This document shows, piece after piece, positions 13,539-27,100 of a stretch of 64,000 nucleotides of DNA; the first letter of the stretch is position 1; each line of letters opens with the position of its first letter. A program made the translations under genes and the position numbers. The notes beneath the pieces are model-generated. The model searched no databases. It saw nothing but the letters and a program-made list of their open reading frames with translations, and was not told where the DNA came from. Source of the stretch: Puffinus mauretanicus (Eukaryota; Chordata; Aves; Procellariiformes; Procellariidae); contig JAJKFH010000115.1 of NCBI GenBank assembly GCA_023333565.1, positions 3,100,001-3,164,000 on the forward strand, given 5' to 3'.

Positions 13539-16500
13539 GGAGAATGTCTGAAGATAGAAAGGTTTACTTGTGATTCATATCATGTCAAATAAAATTATGC
13601 TTTCTTTCCTCATTCTCCTTAATCCTATTTCCAGGTAGTAATCTGGGCCATACAAAAGAAAGCTTATTAATGCAGGATCACATTTACATCTTTCTAACAT
13701 TCTTACACTTTTATTTTTAGGTTTCATCTGTGCTTTATAAAATTTACATCAGCAAAGAACTTAATCTTAAACCTGTGCTTAGCTGCTTCATTATTCCACA
13801 CAACATGTGAGCTTATGATTAACACTTACTGAAGTCAATGAGAGCTTAGAATATGCATAAGAATTTTGCTGAACTGCAGCTTACCTCACAAAAATTGGAT
13901 TTTGGAAAATTTTACATAAAATCTGTTTGTTGATATTTTTCAGCTTTTGTTTAGGATTCAAATTCATCTTCGGCATTAAAGTGCAGAAGTACACCTCATA
14001 ACACTTTAGCTTTTATAGTTCCTCCCAAGTTACTACCCTCTGCAAATTAATACCACTAATTAATATGCTGTTCATTTTCCCTTCTAAGTCATTAGTGGAG
14101 GAACAGAATATAACCTGACTTCCTTTTCTGGTAGTAAGCCAGCAGTCATTTCCTCCTAAGTCACTATTTTGCAGCTCATCGTTTTCTTTTGTTTACTATC
14201 TTCCACCAGTGTTTATTCCACATTCCACATTCAAATTCAACCCAATTTAAATTAATTTTGATAGAAGATCTTTTATAGAATGCAGTATCAAATGTTTTCC
14301 TTAATTAATTGGAAATGCATATTATATTATGCTTTTCTTTCATCCGTTAATTTTATAATTCTATCAAAGAAGCAATCAAGTTTATCTGGCAAATCTTTAT
14401 TAAATAATTTTGCTGCTTAGCTCTAAAAATATGAGAATGAATCCCAAAGCTCTTTCTCACAAACATTTTTCTTTATCCAGAGTGGAATCAGTAGATGTTA
14501 TGTCACAAGTGAAAGTAGCAAGAGAAAAAAACCACACACAGATCTACAGGGTTCTGATATTATAGTTATAAGAAATTATTTACTGAAACAAGCAAACAAA
14601 CAAAAAGAATGTGGATAACCTAATGTTTAGGGCTTTCTTCTTCGATTCAGGAGATGCTGTTCTGCTAAAAACTTCCCAGCTGATCCCTGGTAAACCAGTC
14701 ACACTTCTGTGCCCTACTTCTGTGCCTTACCTCTTCCTCTATAATGTTTACACTTAAAGTCCTCAGAAGTACTTCTCCACCTCATGAGGGTTTAATAAGA
14801 CAAAATATAGCTTTTCTCTAGCAAGCAATGCCCCCATATTTCTAAAAGTCAAAATTCTCATCAAGTTAAAAATGCCTAGTGTATACTGCTATCGTGAATA
14901 TTAAGATAGGGCAGTATGTGACGTCAGAGTAGAGATGGATGCATGTATAGATAGCATCAATCTAGACTTCATTTAGCTACTTGAACAGCAAAAAGCAATT
15001 AAACTGCAGCAATCTGAGCTTGCTAGTGCCTATACAAGAATGTTGGAGATGCTTGAAAGTAATCTGGCTGTCAGAATTCTCTTCACCTCTACCCCAGTGC
15101 TGTCAGTACCCAGGCTACTGTAAGCATGACCACAGGAGGTGCAATTATATCCATGGATATTGAGCGATCGATATACTTTGAAAACGTAGCAGACAATTGT
15201 TGGGGAAGAACACAAACATATTGGCACAATACCACAACCTCCTGCAGCTGCTGTGCAGTTGCAGCAAGTAAGTGTACACATCAAGCAAAGCGAAAGAAAG
15301 TAGAGACTACAATGCCTGAACTGATAGCAAAAGCCTCACTTATTTCACCTTCTGGAAGGCCCAGAATAGGGAATTCAGAGGGTTAGCCTTTCACCTCTTG
15401 ATCCTCAAGGGGAAAAAAAAAAAAAAAAGAAAATCCTCAAGATTTTTTTTTTTAAATAAACTCAGATACAATTTTTAAAATCTACTACTTGTAGCATGAT
15501 GCCTGTGTTTTGAAGGGAGATTTTAATCCTTAGAACAGGTGCAGCGGACTAGAGACAGCAATAGGAACATTAACAAAATTAAAATAGAATTTTTGAGTTT
15601 TACAGTGATAACTTTCACAGATTACTACTGAATCAATACTAATCAATTAATTAACATTTTTGGCCTATACGAATGGTACTCAAAGGACAGAGACTATAGC
15701 ATAGGGCTCTCTGTTATTACTGGTAGTGCCTTGCAACATTTTGTATGAAGCTGAGGTCATTAACAAGAAGATAAAAAACAAGCAAAGAAAAATGCTTCTC
15801 ACTGTTCTCCAGGTCTTGACAGTGACATAATCTAAACTCACCTGGAGACAATGGAGGGACTTTCTCCCTATGCTGTTTCTATTTTTGCATATGGAGGTGT
15901 CTTTTTAGTGAATTCAGCTCTGTACTCTGCATATTCCTAGCTCCACATCGTCATCGTCCACCTACATCCTAGATAATGTCTCTCATCATCTCTGGGCAAT
16001 ATAATCTCATAACTCCTCTTCTACCATTTGGCTTCATAGCTAACCAATGATGGTATGTGGGCGTACCTTAAATGATAAGATAACCAGTGCTCCATTCAAG
16101 CAAAATAACTGTTCCACATGAGAAAGACAACACTGGTTTAGGCATTGTTGTGGGATCATTGCAAATCTTTCCTTCCTTCAAAGAACTGTTTGCCTTTTGG
16201 ACTGGAACTTAGTTCACATACTGCAAGAAGAGTACTTATTGCATTAATGAATTCCCATTGTTATAACAACAGAAAGGAACTTTTAATTTAATCATATTTA
16301 ATTGGCCTATGGCATAGCAGGATTTAAGTATTTGTTCAGCAGTAACTTAAGTAACTTAACTCATGAAGTTTTTAGAGGTAACAAGATACAATAATAACAG
16401 TAAGATAAAAGATGTAATAAGACCACTGAACACAAGTGGCCTCATGGACAGTGATTAGATTGAAGAGCTATCAAGTAAAAGGTCTGCCTACCTTCAGGCT

Positions 16501-18689
16501 GTCTGATACTTCTTTCAAACGAAATTGACAATTCTAAGAGGGGGGAAAAGAATCACTTATTTACACTGAAGTTACAGTAATGCTTCATTAAATCCTGGAT
16601 GAGCAGCGACTCTTCAGGACTTAACTTCTGAAGCAACAGTCAAAAATTTTAGGATGGATTTAAGGATTTTGTGGATTGAATTTGTTTTTCTATAGGTTGA
16701 ACTTAACAAAGACATAACCTACATATTCTTACTGAGTTTTCCTGTTTAGTTTTGTTTTTCTTTTTTTTTTTTGGGGGGGAGAGGGTGTCCTTATTTTAAT
16801 TGACTTCCCTCCTTGCCCAGACAATTTCAAAAAATTGTCTTCATGTCATGTTCATCTTTGACCATTAAGATCCGTACCCTTCTGCATAGCCCTGCTGATG
16901 TGGGAAGGAGTTCAAGAAAACTTCTAGTCCAGAACACCTGAGATAAGACGAAACAAATTATAAGCAGGTATTTATGAGATTTTTTTTTTTAATTTCTCAT
17001 TGAAATACTACTCTGAAGGAGATGCCAAAACCAGGTGTTAGGTAGCTTTTCCTAGTATTGTTATTCTTAGAATAGAAACATTTTTCCAATATCAAATCTA
17101 GATTTTTGCAAGAAAATATATTTCCCCTCACTGCATTCCCAATTGAAAGAAGAAAAGTCACAAGACTCCCATCATATTTGCCCCTCTGACTTCCTTGGTT
17201 TTTGTTGTTTGTTTTTTTTTTAAAGACTACTACTTTTGATCCTAAACTGAGTAAATTCAGGGACTAAACTTTCTTAATACATAATGTTTTCTAAGATGCC
17301 TACAATTCTCACTTGTTTCAGCTTTCTGAAAGCCTGGTTCCTCAACTGCATACAGAACCTGAAATGAGATCTTATAACTCCTTGATCAGTAGAGTAGAAT
17401 AAATAACCTGGTTTCTCACATATAACTCATACATTAATACATACTGGATGAAATTTGTCATTTTTTATACAGCATTACTATTGCCTTATATTCAGTTTGT
17501 GATTCAATTCAACCCCCAAATCTTCTTCTGCTGTGCTTCTTAGATTGTCATCTTGCATTTATGCAGTGGATTCATTTTTCTTAGTTCAGCATCTTTGCAC
17601 CTTTCATCATGGAAGAAATTAAGAAATCTGCTATGAATTCCCATGCAGTCCTCTACCATGTGCACAGCACTTCCCACACTGGTGTTTCCAGTGCAGTCAG
17701 TGTGTTTCCCATTACCTGAGACGTTAATGAACTGATTACAACCAGGCTAAGGAGAGACCCCAGGGACCACCATCTATTCCCAGGCCCTTCAGTTCTCATA
17801 AGGAGCCAGACACCATTATAGTGTGAGTTTTTCAGTCAACTGTAATTTCTTGTATATCAGTGTTTCCCAGACTTCTTACAGATGAAAACTCCCTTTATGG
17901 CTATCTATTGCCTGATGATCTTTCCCATAGCATCTGGGAATGGGGAAAAGCTAACTCACTTTAATGTTTGGCAGGAGCTCAGATGCCCTAGAGCGGAGGA
18001 GCAACAGGAGACAGCAAGTACATTGAAAAACTAAACTGCTGCCAACAAGTAGTCAGCATAACTCATATTTTGTTATTTTTGTCTTAGTTTACCTTTCACT
18101 TTTTTGATAATAATTTCATGTTATTTTTAATAACTTAATTAACATTTACAATAATTTTTACAACCGTTTGTGATTCTTCTAGAGATTGAGAACTGCAGTT
18201 TAACAAAAACATACTTCCTGCATCGCCCTGTTTGTATATGATAACACTTTAACAGAAGAATGGCAAAAGCCTTTTCAATACTGAGTCCTATTTATTGCCT
18301 CCCTACCATCCAGCAGGCAAACTGTCCCAACAAAGGAAGGAATTAGGATTATTTTTTCCCTCCTTTCTTTTTATTCTCTAGGTATTTATACACGGATTGT
18401 TTAAGAGTATAGTATAGAGTATCTTCTGGGATGTTGTAGTCAATCTGACTGGTCTACACATTTTTACTTCTTCCTTTTTGTGAGCCTGCAACCATACTGA
18501 AGTCAAATAAGATCCAGGTTTAAAATATACAGCCCTGGAAGTTTAAGACACAAATTATCATGAACAAAATATTTCTAGTGGGCTAGGCTTTCACTGTAGT
18601 TTGAAAGTGCCTACCACTTCCATGAAATAGCTTGTAAAGATTAAACAAAGAGTGGAAAAAATACAATATATAACTGTGTCTAATCTTTA
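13539..18689. other. Intergenic sequence, no gene recognised
   Basis: AT-rich sequence with a 16-18 base A-run at about 15412-15429 and a T-then-G homopolymer junction near 16760-16785. The 15030-15386 region is open on both strands but shows no domain and mixed-frame composition typical of chance. I see no named repeat or RNA gene. Confidence 0.5.
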
Positions 18690-19319
18690 ACCGGGTGCAG
18701 GTGCCTGCGTGCCGGCAGCAGCAGCGGCAGCAGGGGCGGGGGGGTTGGGCTGCAGGGCGGCCCCTGCGAGGCGCGGCCGGGGCTGCCCCGGGCCGGACAC
18801 AGCCGGTTCCAGCCGGCTCCAACGGCCCCAGCGCAGGGCACAGCTGAGCCCCTCAGCCGCGGGCGGGCGCCTCGGGGAGAGCCCGGGTGAGGAAGGGCAA
18901 AACGCTGCCCGGCAGCCAGGGCTGAGGGACCCGTGTGAGAACCAGCCCTGCGAGCCCCGCGGGGAGAGCAGGAGGAGGGGAGGAGGGGCTCCGGGCGCCC
19001 CAGCAGAGACGCCCCTGCGGCCCCGGGAGAGACCCCGGTGGGGCAGGGGTTTCCCTGCAGCCCGTGGGAAGGCCCCAGGCTGGAGCAGGGAAACGCGTGA
19101 GGAGGAAGGAGCGGCAGGGAGGGGCTGTTATGGACTGACCGCAGCCCCCAGTCCCCATCCCCCTGCGCTACTGGAGAGCAGGGGGGGAGGATTTTTTGGG
19201 AATAAAGGAGTGAAGTTGACACTGAAAAAAAAAAAGGGGGGGAAGGGAGGGAGAGAAGATTTTTATTTTTAATTTCTTTGTTTTAATTGGCAATAAATTA
19301 AATTAACTTTCCTCAAGTC
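18690..19319 (+). mobile_element. GC-rich avian ERV LTR, left part (split by CR1)
   Basis: An abrupt shift to very GC- and CpG-rich sequence starts near 18690. It carries phrases such as 'gcagcccgtgggaaggcccc' and 'ctggagcaggg', then an A-rich 3' block 'aataaaggagtgaagttgac', and ends 'ttggcaataaattaaattaa...caagtc'. The 3' block matches the 30530-30857 copy. That copy continues straight into 'tgttttgcctgtgacagtta', here found only at 21008, so a 1.7-kb CR1 interrupts this LTR. The exact 5' border and family name are uncertain. The overlapping long open frames on both strands (18680-19272) are by-products of high GC content. Confidence 0.65.
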
Positions 19320-21007
19320 ATAGAATCATAGAATCATTAAGGCTGGAAAAGACCTCTTAGATCATCGAGTCCAACCATCAACCCAACACCACCATGCCCA
19401 CTACACCATGTCCCTCAGTGCCTCATCTACAAGTCTTTTAAATACTGCCAGGGCTGGTGACTCAACCACTTCCCTGGGTTCCAAGGCCTGACCGCTCTTA
19501 CAGTAAAGAAATTTCTCCTAATGTCCAGCCTAAACCTCCCCTGGTGCAACTTGAGGCCATTTCCTCTCGTCCTATCACTGGTTACTTGGAAGAAGAGACC
19601 AACACCCACCTTGCTACAACCTTGGCTCCTTGGCTCTCCTTTTGTCATTAATATACTTGTAAAAGCATTTTTTGTTGTCTCTCACGACAGTGGCTAGGTT
19701 GAGTTCTAGCTGGGCTTTTGCCTTTCTAATTTCTACTCTGCAACGACCTAACGAGATCCCTGTACTCTTCTTGAGTTGCCTGCCCCTTCTTCCAAAGGTG
19801 ATAAACTCTCCTTTTTTTCCTGAGTCCCAGCCAGAGCTCCCCATTCAGCCAGGCCGGTCGTCTTCCCCGCCCATTCTTCTTACGGCACATGGGGACAGCC
19901 CGCTCCTGCACCTTTAAGACTTCCTTCTTGAAGAACGTCCAGCCTTCCTGGACCCCTTTGCCCTTCAGGACTGTCTCCCAAGGGACCCGCTCGACCAGTG
20001 TCCTGAGCAGGCCAAAGTCCGCCCTCCAGAAGTCCATGTTAGCGGTTTTGCTGGCCCCCCTCCTTACTTCACCAAGTATTGAGAATTCTATCATTTCGTG
20101 GTTGCTAAGCCCAAGCCGGCCTCCGATCACCACATCTCCCGCTAGTCCTTCTCTGTTTGTGAACAGCAGGTCAAGCGAGGCACCTCCTCTAGTAGGCTCA
20201 CTTACCAGCTGCATCAGGAAGTTATCTTCCACACACTCCAGGAACCTCCTTGACTATTTCTTCTCTGCCGTGTGGTATTTCCAGCAGACATCGGGAAAGT
20301 TGAAGTCCCCCACGAGAATAAGGGCTAGCAACTGTGAGATTTCTGTGAGCCTCTGGTAGAATATTTCATCTGCTGGTTAGGTGGTCTATAACAGACTCCC
20401 AGCAGGATATCTGCCTTGTTGGCCTTCCCGCTCATCCTTACCCACAAGCACTCGACCTCATCATCACTATCATTGAGCTCTAGACAGTCGAAGCACTCCC
20501 TAACATACAGGGCTACCCCGCCGCCTCTCCTTCCTCGCCTGTCCCTTCTGAAGAGCTTATAGCCATCCATTGCAGCACTCCAATCGTGAGACTCATCCCG
20601 CCATGTTTCCATGATGGCGACTTAAGTCATAGCTACCCCGCTGCACAATGGCTTCCAGCTCCTCCTGTTTGCCGCCCATGCTGTGTGCATTGGTGTAGAT
20701 GCACTTCAGCTGGGCTGCCGATTTCTCCCCTGAGATTGGCGTGCGGTCCCTAGGCTCTTCTCTAGTGAGCCTGGTTTTATCCCCTTCCCCCTTCAAACCT
20801 AGTTTAAAGCCCTCTCGATGAGCCCCACCAACTCATACGCGAGAATCCTTTTCCCCCTGTGAGACAGCTGAACGCTGTCTGTCACCAGCAGGCCCGGTGC
20901 CGTGTAAACCTCCCCATGGTCAAAGAAGCCAAAATTTCGCCGATGGCACCAGCCCCTAAGCACGTGTTGATCCGATGAGTTTTCCTGTTCCTTTCAGTAT
21001 TCCTCCC
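19320..21007 (-). mobile_element. CR1 LINE nested in the LTR, internally deleted
   Basis: The 3' end lies on the left ('tagaatcatagaatcattaagg'). On the minus strand the element reads, from 5': the ORF1 C-terminus ('FFDHGEVYTAPGLLVTD', about 20860-20960), the ORF2 start ('LKCIYTNAHSMGGKQEELEA', about 20640-20720), the APE-type endonuclease ('DGYKLFRRDRRGRRGGGVALY', about 20490-20600; 'RGGASLDLLFTNREGL', about 20140-20200), the linker ('[18 protein letters not shown]', about 19620-19680), and then directly the extreme C-terminus ('[18 protein letters not shown]'). The whole RT domain is missing between linker and C-terminus at about 19620. The 5' end is truncated within ORF1. The copy is non-autonomous and dead. 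Confidence 0.93.
19427..20796 (-). pseudogene. CR1 ORF2 remnant (endonuclease, linker, C-terminal end)
   Basis: The decayed ORF2 occurs in pieces: 20593-20796 (start of ORF2), 20325-20612 and 19726-20232 (AP-endonuclease-like domain that would nick target DNA), 19614-19844 (linker), and 19427-19648 (C-terminal end). Frames change between pieces. The RT fingers, palm and thumb are absent, so no polymerase could be made. The junction near 19620 joins the linker motif 'RRAKEP' to the C-terminal motif through an unrelated 'RLQGCSK'-like seam. Confidence 0.88.
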
Positions 21008-21164
21008 TGTTTTGCCTGTGACAGTTATTGGTGGGAGATCTCCCTGTCTTTATCTCGACCCATGAGTTTTTTCATCCGCTTTTCTCCCCCTCTCCTGTTG
21101 AGGAGAGGGAATGAGAGAGCGGTTGGGTGGGTGTTTGGCAGCCAGCCAAGGTCAATCCACCACA
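21008..21164 (+). mobile_element. GC-rich avian ERV LTR, right part
   Basis: The sequence resumes with 'tgttttgcctgtgacagtta', continues with 'ctgtctttatctcgacccatgag' and 'tgttgaggagagggaatgag', and ends 'caatccaccaca'. It is collinear with the uninterrupted copy at 30535-30857, which shows that it and 18690-19319 were one LTR before the CR1 insertion. Confidence 0.8.
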
Positions 21165-24100
21165 AAACAGCACATGCAGTTCACAGTGAGTACGTATTAA
21201 CTAATATGGGTCCTTTAGGACAAATTCCTGATCCACTGGGAATTCAGTGTCAAACCTCTCAATAACTTTTATGCACCCATAATTTCATCCAAATTTTTAG
21301 AATACTGCTGCATTAAAGTTTCACTTGGGGAAAAAAAAGATAAGGCCCTGATCAGATAATATTTTTTGAAAGCTGAGGGCATAGTTTCATGAATAAACCA
21401 TTTGTATTATTGAATTGTTTTAACTATTTAAAACACAGAAAACTATCCCAGAGGACTATGTCATCTTGCAAGTAATTTCAATATCTAAAGTAAAGAAGAC
21501 TAGCAATACTCTTTTGAGTGCCTGAAATTAAAGAGCTATTCATATAAGCTATCTTGCTCCATCCTCTTCCAACCTGGTCCACCTGTAGTGAAAGCAAAGA
21601 GAGTGATTTGCGGTTGAGACTTACCTTACACTCTCAGTCATATTCTGAAGAATCCTTTCTCTAGTGATGAGATAGAACCCAGTGAGATTAAATTCAGTAG
21701 GCTGGAGTTAACCTTGTGTATGTCACCCTTACCAGGTATCTCAGAAAATATACACACCTTATAGAAGGAGGAAAGGATGAGAATTTTTTTTAAGAGACAG
21801 TTTCATCAAAACACTAATTATGGGGCTTATGTAAATATTTACAGCCAAGAAGTTTTAAGCCTAACTAATAAGCAGCTCAATTCTGTCAGCTGTCAGGTAT
21901 AAGGAGAAAAAAATGCATAGCGAAAAACCCCCTATCATCAGTAGACTTCAAAGAACTTTTTCTAACTTTTCTTGTACTATTTCATGAGCTTTTTGGTCAT
22001 TAAAGCATCTTTTAAGCTAGATGGGGATTTGAATTTTTAGCTTTGAAAACAACAGGAAAAGAATAAAACAATCTAGGAAACAAATGAACACAAACTTCCA
22101 ATCTTAATTATCATAAATTATCATTCATCATCATAAAAATAAAAAAGGTTAGATTTCGTTTATTTCCCCACCCTTGCCACTTCAAACAGTTTTATCTGGA
22201 CAGTATCTAACCTTTGATTAGAATTAAGAGTTTCTAGAGTCCGATGTTGCACACACACGCTATATCAATTTGGGTTATCCGTCATTAAAAAAAAAAAACA
22301 AACCCAACACAGTCTAACAATGAGTTATCAGCTACTATAACTTGAGTTTCATGCTTCTTGTAATTTGCTGCTGGGAACTGATCTGACTACTAACACCTAT
22401 TCATAGGTTCAAGGGTTAACTTTTCATAGAAGTACATGTATCTCTGTGTGTTCCTCCCATTGAAATTTGCACACCATCTACCAGTAAGGAATGATTACCC
22501 ATGATTTAACTATTACCACAGGTAACAGTTCAATGATGAGTTACCTAACTCATAATGATGTGTTACTATGCATTCTAAGAGGGACACAGGATAAAAGTCT
22601 ATCACAGATTCAGAGGTCTTAACCTGTTTCCACAGGCCAGTAACATCACACGAAACTCTCTTTCACCCCAGGTCATTCTTTCAAGCAACAAAGTAGAGGC
22701 TTCCTTAAAATGGAGCTATTTTCATATCCAACAAAAGCTCTAGAAGTCCAGATTCATTACTCCGAAACTAATCTAGATTAGCTTCACATGAAGTGTTCTC
22801 TGTTTCCTATGCCAAACCACATCAACCAATGTCTTACCAGTGGAATTCTCTTTCTTTACAGGGAACTGAGAACCCTAGATAATGCTGTTTTAGTGGAAGT
22901 CAACAGACAGTAGATCTGAAGACAATACAGATGTAGGTGTTCCTGGGCTCCTGACTCGCCAGAGTTGGACCATCAAAAAAAAAAAAAAAAACTTAACAAA
23001 CGGAATTAGCCAGGGAAGTCGCAGAGCGAGAGGAGATTGTTAATGTCATACCTAGGTGATGAAGGCAGCCAAAAACAATTTGCAATTTTTTTTTCAAATA
23101 TTTAGCGAATATATGCTTGCAGTTCTCATTTGTTTCCTTTCACTTTACACTCTAGTGATCCCACTTCTACTTGTTGGGAAGGTTTACTGAAGAGGTGACT
23201 GTGCAGGTATAATTTTTGAGTTGGCAAACAGAAACTTGTTCAGTCTATTCAAAACAGATAAAATGTGACCAGTAAGCATGAAGAGAAGTGGTTAAAAAAA
23301 AAAAGAAAAAACAAGAAAAGACAAGACTGTGGGACACAAGCACTTTTGAAGGATTAATGAGAAATATATTCTGAAAGTCTTCTTCCACAAAATACATATA
23401 TGCAACCAAAATTCTTTAAACACATGTAATCTTCAGGATACAAAGATATTTGAATACCTTTTAGCATAAGTATTGCAAGTCACCAATAGGCTGAGATATA
23501 TTAATATAAAACATTTATAGGCAAGTTTGTGTATTAGAAGAGAATTTATGGCTTTCATGACATATTTAAAGAAGATGATGATGCTATTTTAGCAATTAGG
23601 TAGGCTTTTTTGTGACGAGCTCCTCAACTTAATTTGTAGCATTTTTTTATTTAATCTTTTCTGGAAGTGTAATTTTACTCCCTTACACAAGACAAAGCAA
23701 AGAAATACGGCAGCATTAAATACTTTCTATCTATGTGATAGCTGGTGAATGGGTCATTAAATAATTTTCCATAATTTTTCCTAAGTATTTTTTAAATATA
23801 TTTTTCAGAGATTTTCACAAGCGAACACTGCTTTTGACCACCTAAGCCTCAACATAGCAAAAGGATCTTATTTTGGAGGCTGAATCCCAACACTTTATGA
23901 AATAGCGAACGTAGATGTACCTTCTTAGTCTTGTAATTTCTTGCTAGCAGATTTCTTCTCTGCATTTCTCTCTTTCCTGTCAGAATGCAAATTTTACTTG
24001 GCTTCCATATCTAGATTTCAGTTTTGTAAATATTTACAACCTTTTCTACCATGAATGACCCTATTGAAATCAAAGGAACTGAACGCATCATTAAGTTGTG

Positions 24101-27100
24101 TATAAGTATGTGGAAGACAGAGGGCAGACTCACCACTTTAATTAGCATTTCAAACACTTTAATCACCATTTGATTCATTTTTCAAATACCGTTGAATTGA
24201 ATAAGTTATCCACATTATAAACCAAGTGAATGAACTGTAACAACATAAGTACAGTTATATGAGGGACATAACCTACATTCTGATGAGATAAACTAAATTA
24301 GCATTTAATAACATTTTTACACCCATAGTTAATCATAATGGAAAATGGGACAGTTACCTACCTAATTACCTAGATGTTTCATCAAATCAGATAACTGGAT
24401 AATTAGACTCCTAAATCCAGTCACGTATACCTTTAATTAATTGTTGTTAATTATTATTAAGTGTGGATTAGCTCTTACTACACACTTTCACCTACACATT
24501 AGGAGCTGGTTTATGGTTATTATTTATTCTGCAACCGAGTTGGGTTATTCTGCCTGTTTATATATTTAAAACATCTCATATCATTGAACTGGAACAATTT
24601 AAAAGTATTTTTAACATTCTTTGTTTCAGCTGTGCTTCAAAAACCTCGAGTCTTTCACCTCCTGATGCAAATGTTTTATTTCTCAGTGTGTTAACCAGCT
24701 TATGCTGATGTCAGTCATATTACCTTGCTAATTGCTTCATAGTTTTTAGGGTTTGCCATCACATTGGAATAGACAAAAGAGGTGGGTTTACTAAAAGAAA
24801 AAAGATATTTTAATTGCAGCAATTTCCCTGTCTTTTTTCGTGATAGAAAGCTATAGTGGTTTCTAATTTAACCTCTTTTTCCCCTCCCCCCTTAAAAAAA
24901 AAAGGAGTGAATCTTCATTAATGTGAAACTCTCAATCTCTTACATGGTTGCTTTTAAACCTCTTTGACAGTTTACTTTGTTTTGAATATAGAGCATGATT
25001 TATAGAGAATTTAAAGCTAGATTAGCCGTCTTTCATGTGAATAAAGTGTAAGGAGTAAGTGAGGCTTTTCCCAAGTGGAGATTAGTTAATCTTTTGAGAA
25101 TCATTTAAGAGGAAGAATATCCATTGCTTAATGTAATACTGTATACCAATCTGTATGTAAATACCATGGTGACAGGCTCATTAGAATTACCAAAAGCAGA
25201 TATGTATACCCATTCCAATATTTTATGTTGACCTTTTGGAAGCCTAATGAGGTGGAATGAAATGAACTCATACCTAAGTGGCAATGAATGAAAAAAAAAA
25301 AATCGGTAAAGATAGTAAAGTAGCTACGTAGAAAAGAAATGAGGAAAGAGCAGATGCAATAAGAAAGAGACTGGCACAGTGAGCTTCAGTGGCATTTTTA
25401 ATGCCAGAGAGAATGGGGAAATTAAGGGGGAGGTCTTAAGAGACTGAGATGAAGTGCAGAACAGAGAAAGGGCAAGGAGAAAAGAAGGGAAATGGTAGAT
25501 GGGAGGTCAAGTACCAAAGAAACTACTGTGCTTCCATAATAAGGGAAGCAGAGAGTTCAGCAGTTAAGATAAAAGCAACCAGCAGATGACGATTCTATTT
25601 TTAGGAGATTTAGAAAGTTGACTTTTTCAGATCTGAAACTGAACACACTTGGAACTTCCCACAAAGGCACATTTTGAATATATTTCATTTTGGAATGCAG
25701 TGTTTAGAAAAGCATCACAAAAAGGTTCGGGAAAAAAACCCTCATTTTTTTACTTGAAATGTGATGGGTTTTTTTCTCATTTTTCTCATTTTTAGTTTTT
25801 ATAAAACTGCTTTTTCACAATGAAAATAGTTTCATTATTTTTTTCCAAATATCTGTAAGTGTTTTTTCACTAATAATGATAGAATCTTACTCGCTGAAAT
25901 CTAATAGGAACAGAAATACATGGGGGATTAAAAAGGTGTGTACAGACTCTAACTCTTGGGGTGGGGGAGGGGGGTTAAACCCTAAACCAATTTAGAGATA
26001 GTTAATTACAGGAATCTTTGGTGCTGATGAGGAGAAAAAGGAGAGGGAAGAAGACAAAGGGGATTTAATTTCTCATAAACAATTAGTAAGAGTTAGGACC
26101 AATTAGGATGGTGAAGGTAGGTTGTACACAGAATACTTTTTTTTTAACGAAAAATATAGAATATGCATACAGGGTTTAGTGCAAAGATATGCAGACTAGC
26201 TCTGAACACAGTAACAGGCCTCCAAACAGGGTGCAGTAAAAAATTGTTCAGAGGGACTAGCTCAAATCCCACGAGAGGCTTGCATGGGCTTTTGTGGGGA
26301 GAGAGAGGAGGAGGGCAGTTGGCTAATTACCTGGGGCAAACTATTACTCAAAGGACGCAAGTGTGGTCCTTAGCAGTTTTACTTAAAAAGTCAGTATTGA
26401 TGAGCCCTTAGAAAATTTGCGTTATCCATCCAGTTTTACTTTAGAACAGTATTTTGACTGGTTCCCAATTTTAGATACTGGTTGGCTCTGTAACTAGCTG
26501 AAAAGACCTCTCTGAGTCTAGTTGAGCTACAGAACTGCCTGAAATGTTCAGTGGAAATTTCGGACTGCTGGTCCGTACACTGGCTTACTAAATCCTCTGA
26601 TTAGTTCTTCATTTGGTCCAAGTTTGGGTTATCTATACAAGAAGAATATGTCCAGCATAAATGAGATCAGTTGATTCTTTCACGGCAGTAATTTTCTACA
26701 CTGTCTTTAATTTCACTGTCTCAGTGAAATCAATTGAGAGAAACTACTTTTTTTAACTTTTCATATGAGGCAGATTGTACTCTCGCTCATGGTTCACCTT
26801 CATAACGGGCCATTTCACAAAGATGCTTTAAACAGCTTGAGGCAATATTAAAGCTCTTGGTACCTCTCATGTATCAGTTTGTGTGATTGTCAGACACATT
26901 TGTTCTCATCTTCCAAAGCTCCTGAAATGGGTGTCTGATCCTGCTTACACTGATGCAAATTAGAAAGAACTCTACAGAAGTCAGTGATAGTATGCATGTG
27001 TAAAACTTGTGCAGGAGTTATATCCTCAGTTTGATGAATCCCTGCAGTTTGAGCTAGCAGACATGGTCTCTCCCTACTGCTAGTAGGCCTAACTAAAAAA

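Noticed and set aside
15030..15386. Opposed 84- and 86-codon frames as a small gene
   Set aside because: No homology recognised, both strands open, no codon-use or motif support.
18680..19272. Overlapping long open frames (180 and 187 codons) on both strands
   Set aside because: They are by-products of high GC content in an LTR-like segment. Composition is Pro/Gly/Arg/Ala-rich with no domain, and both strands are open at once.
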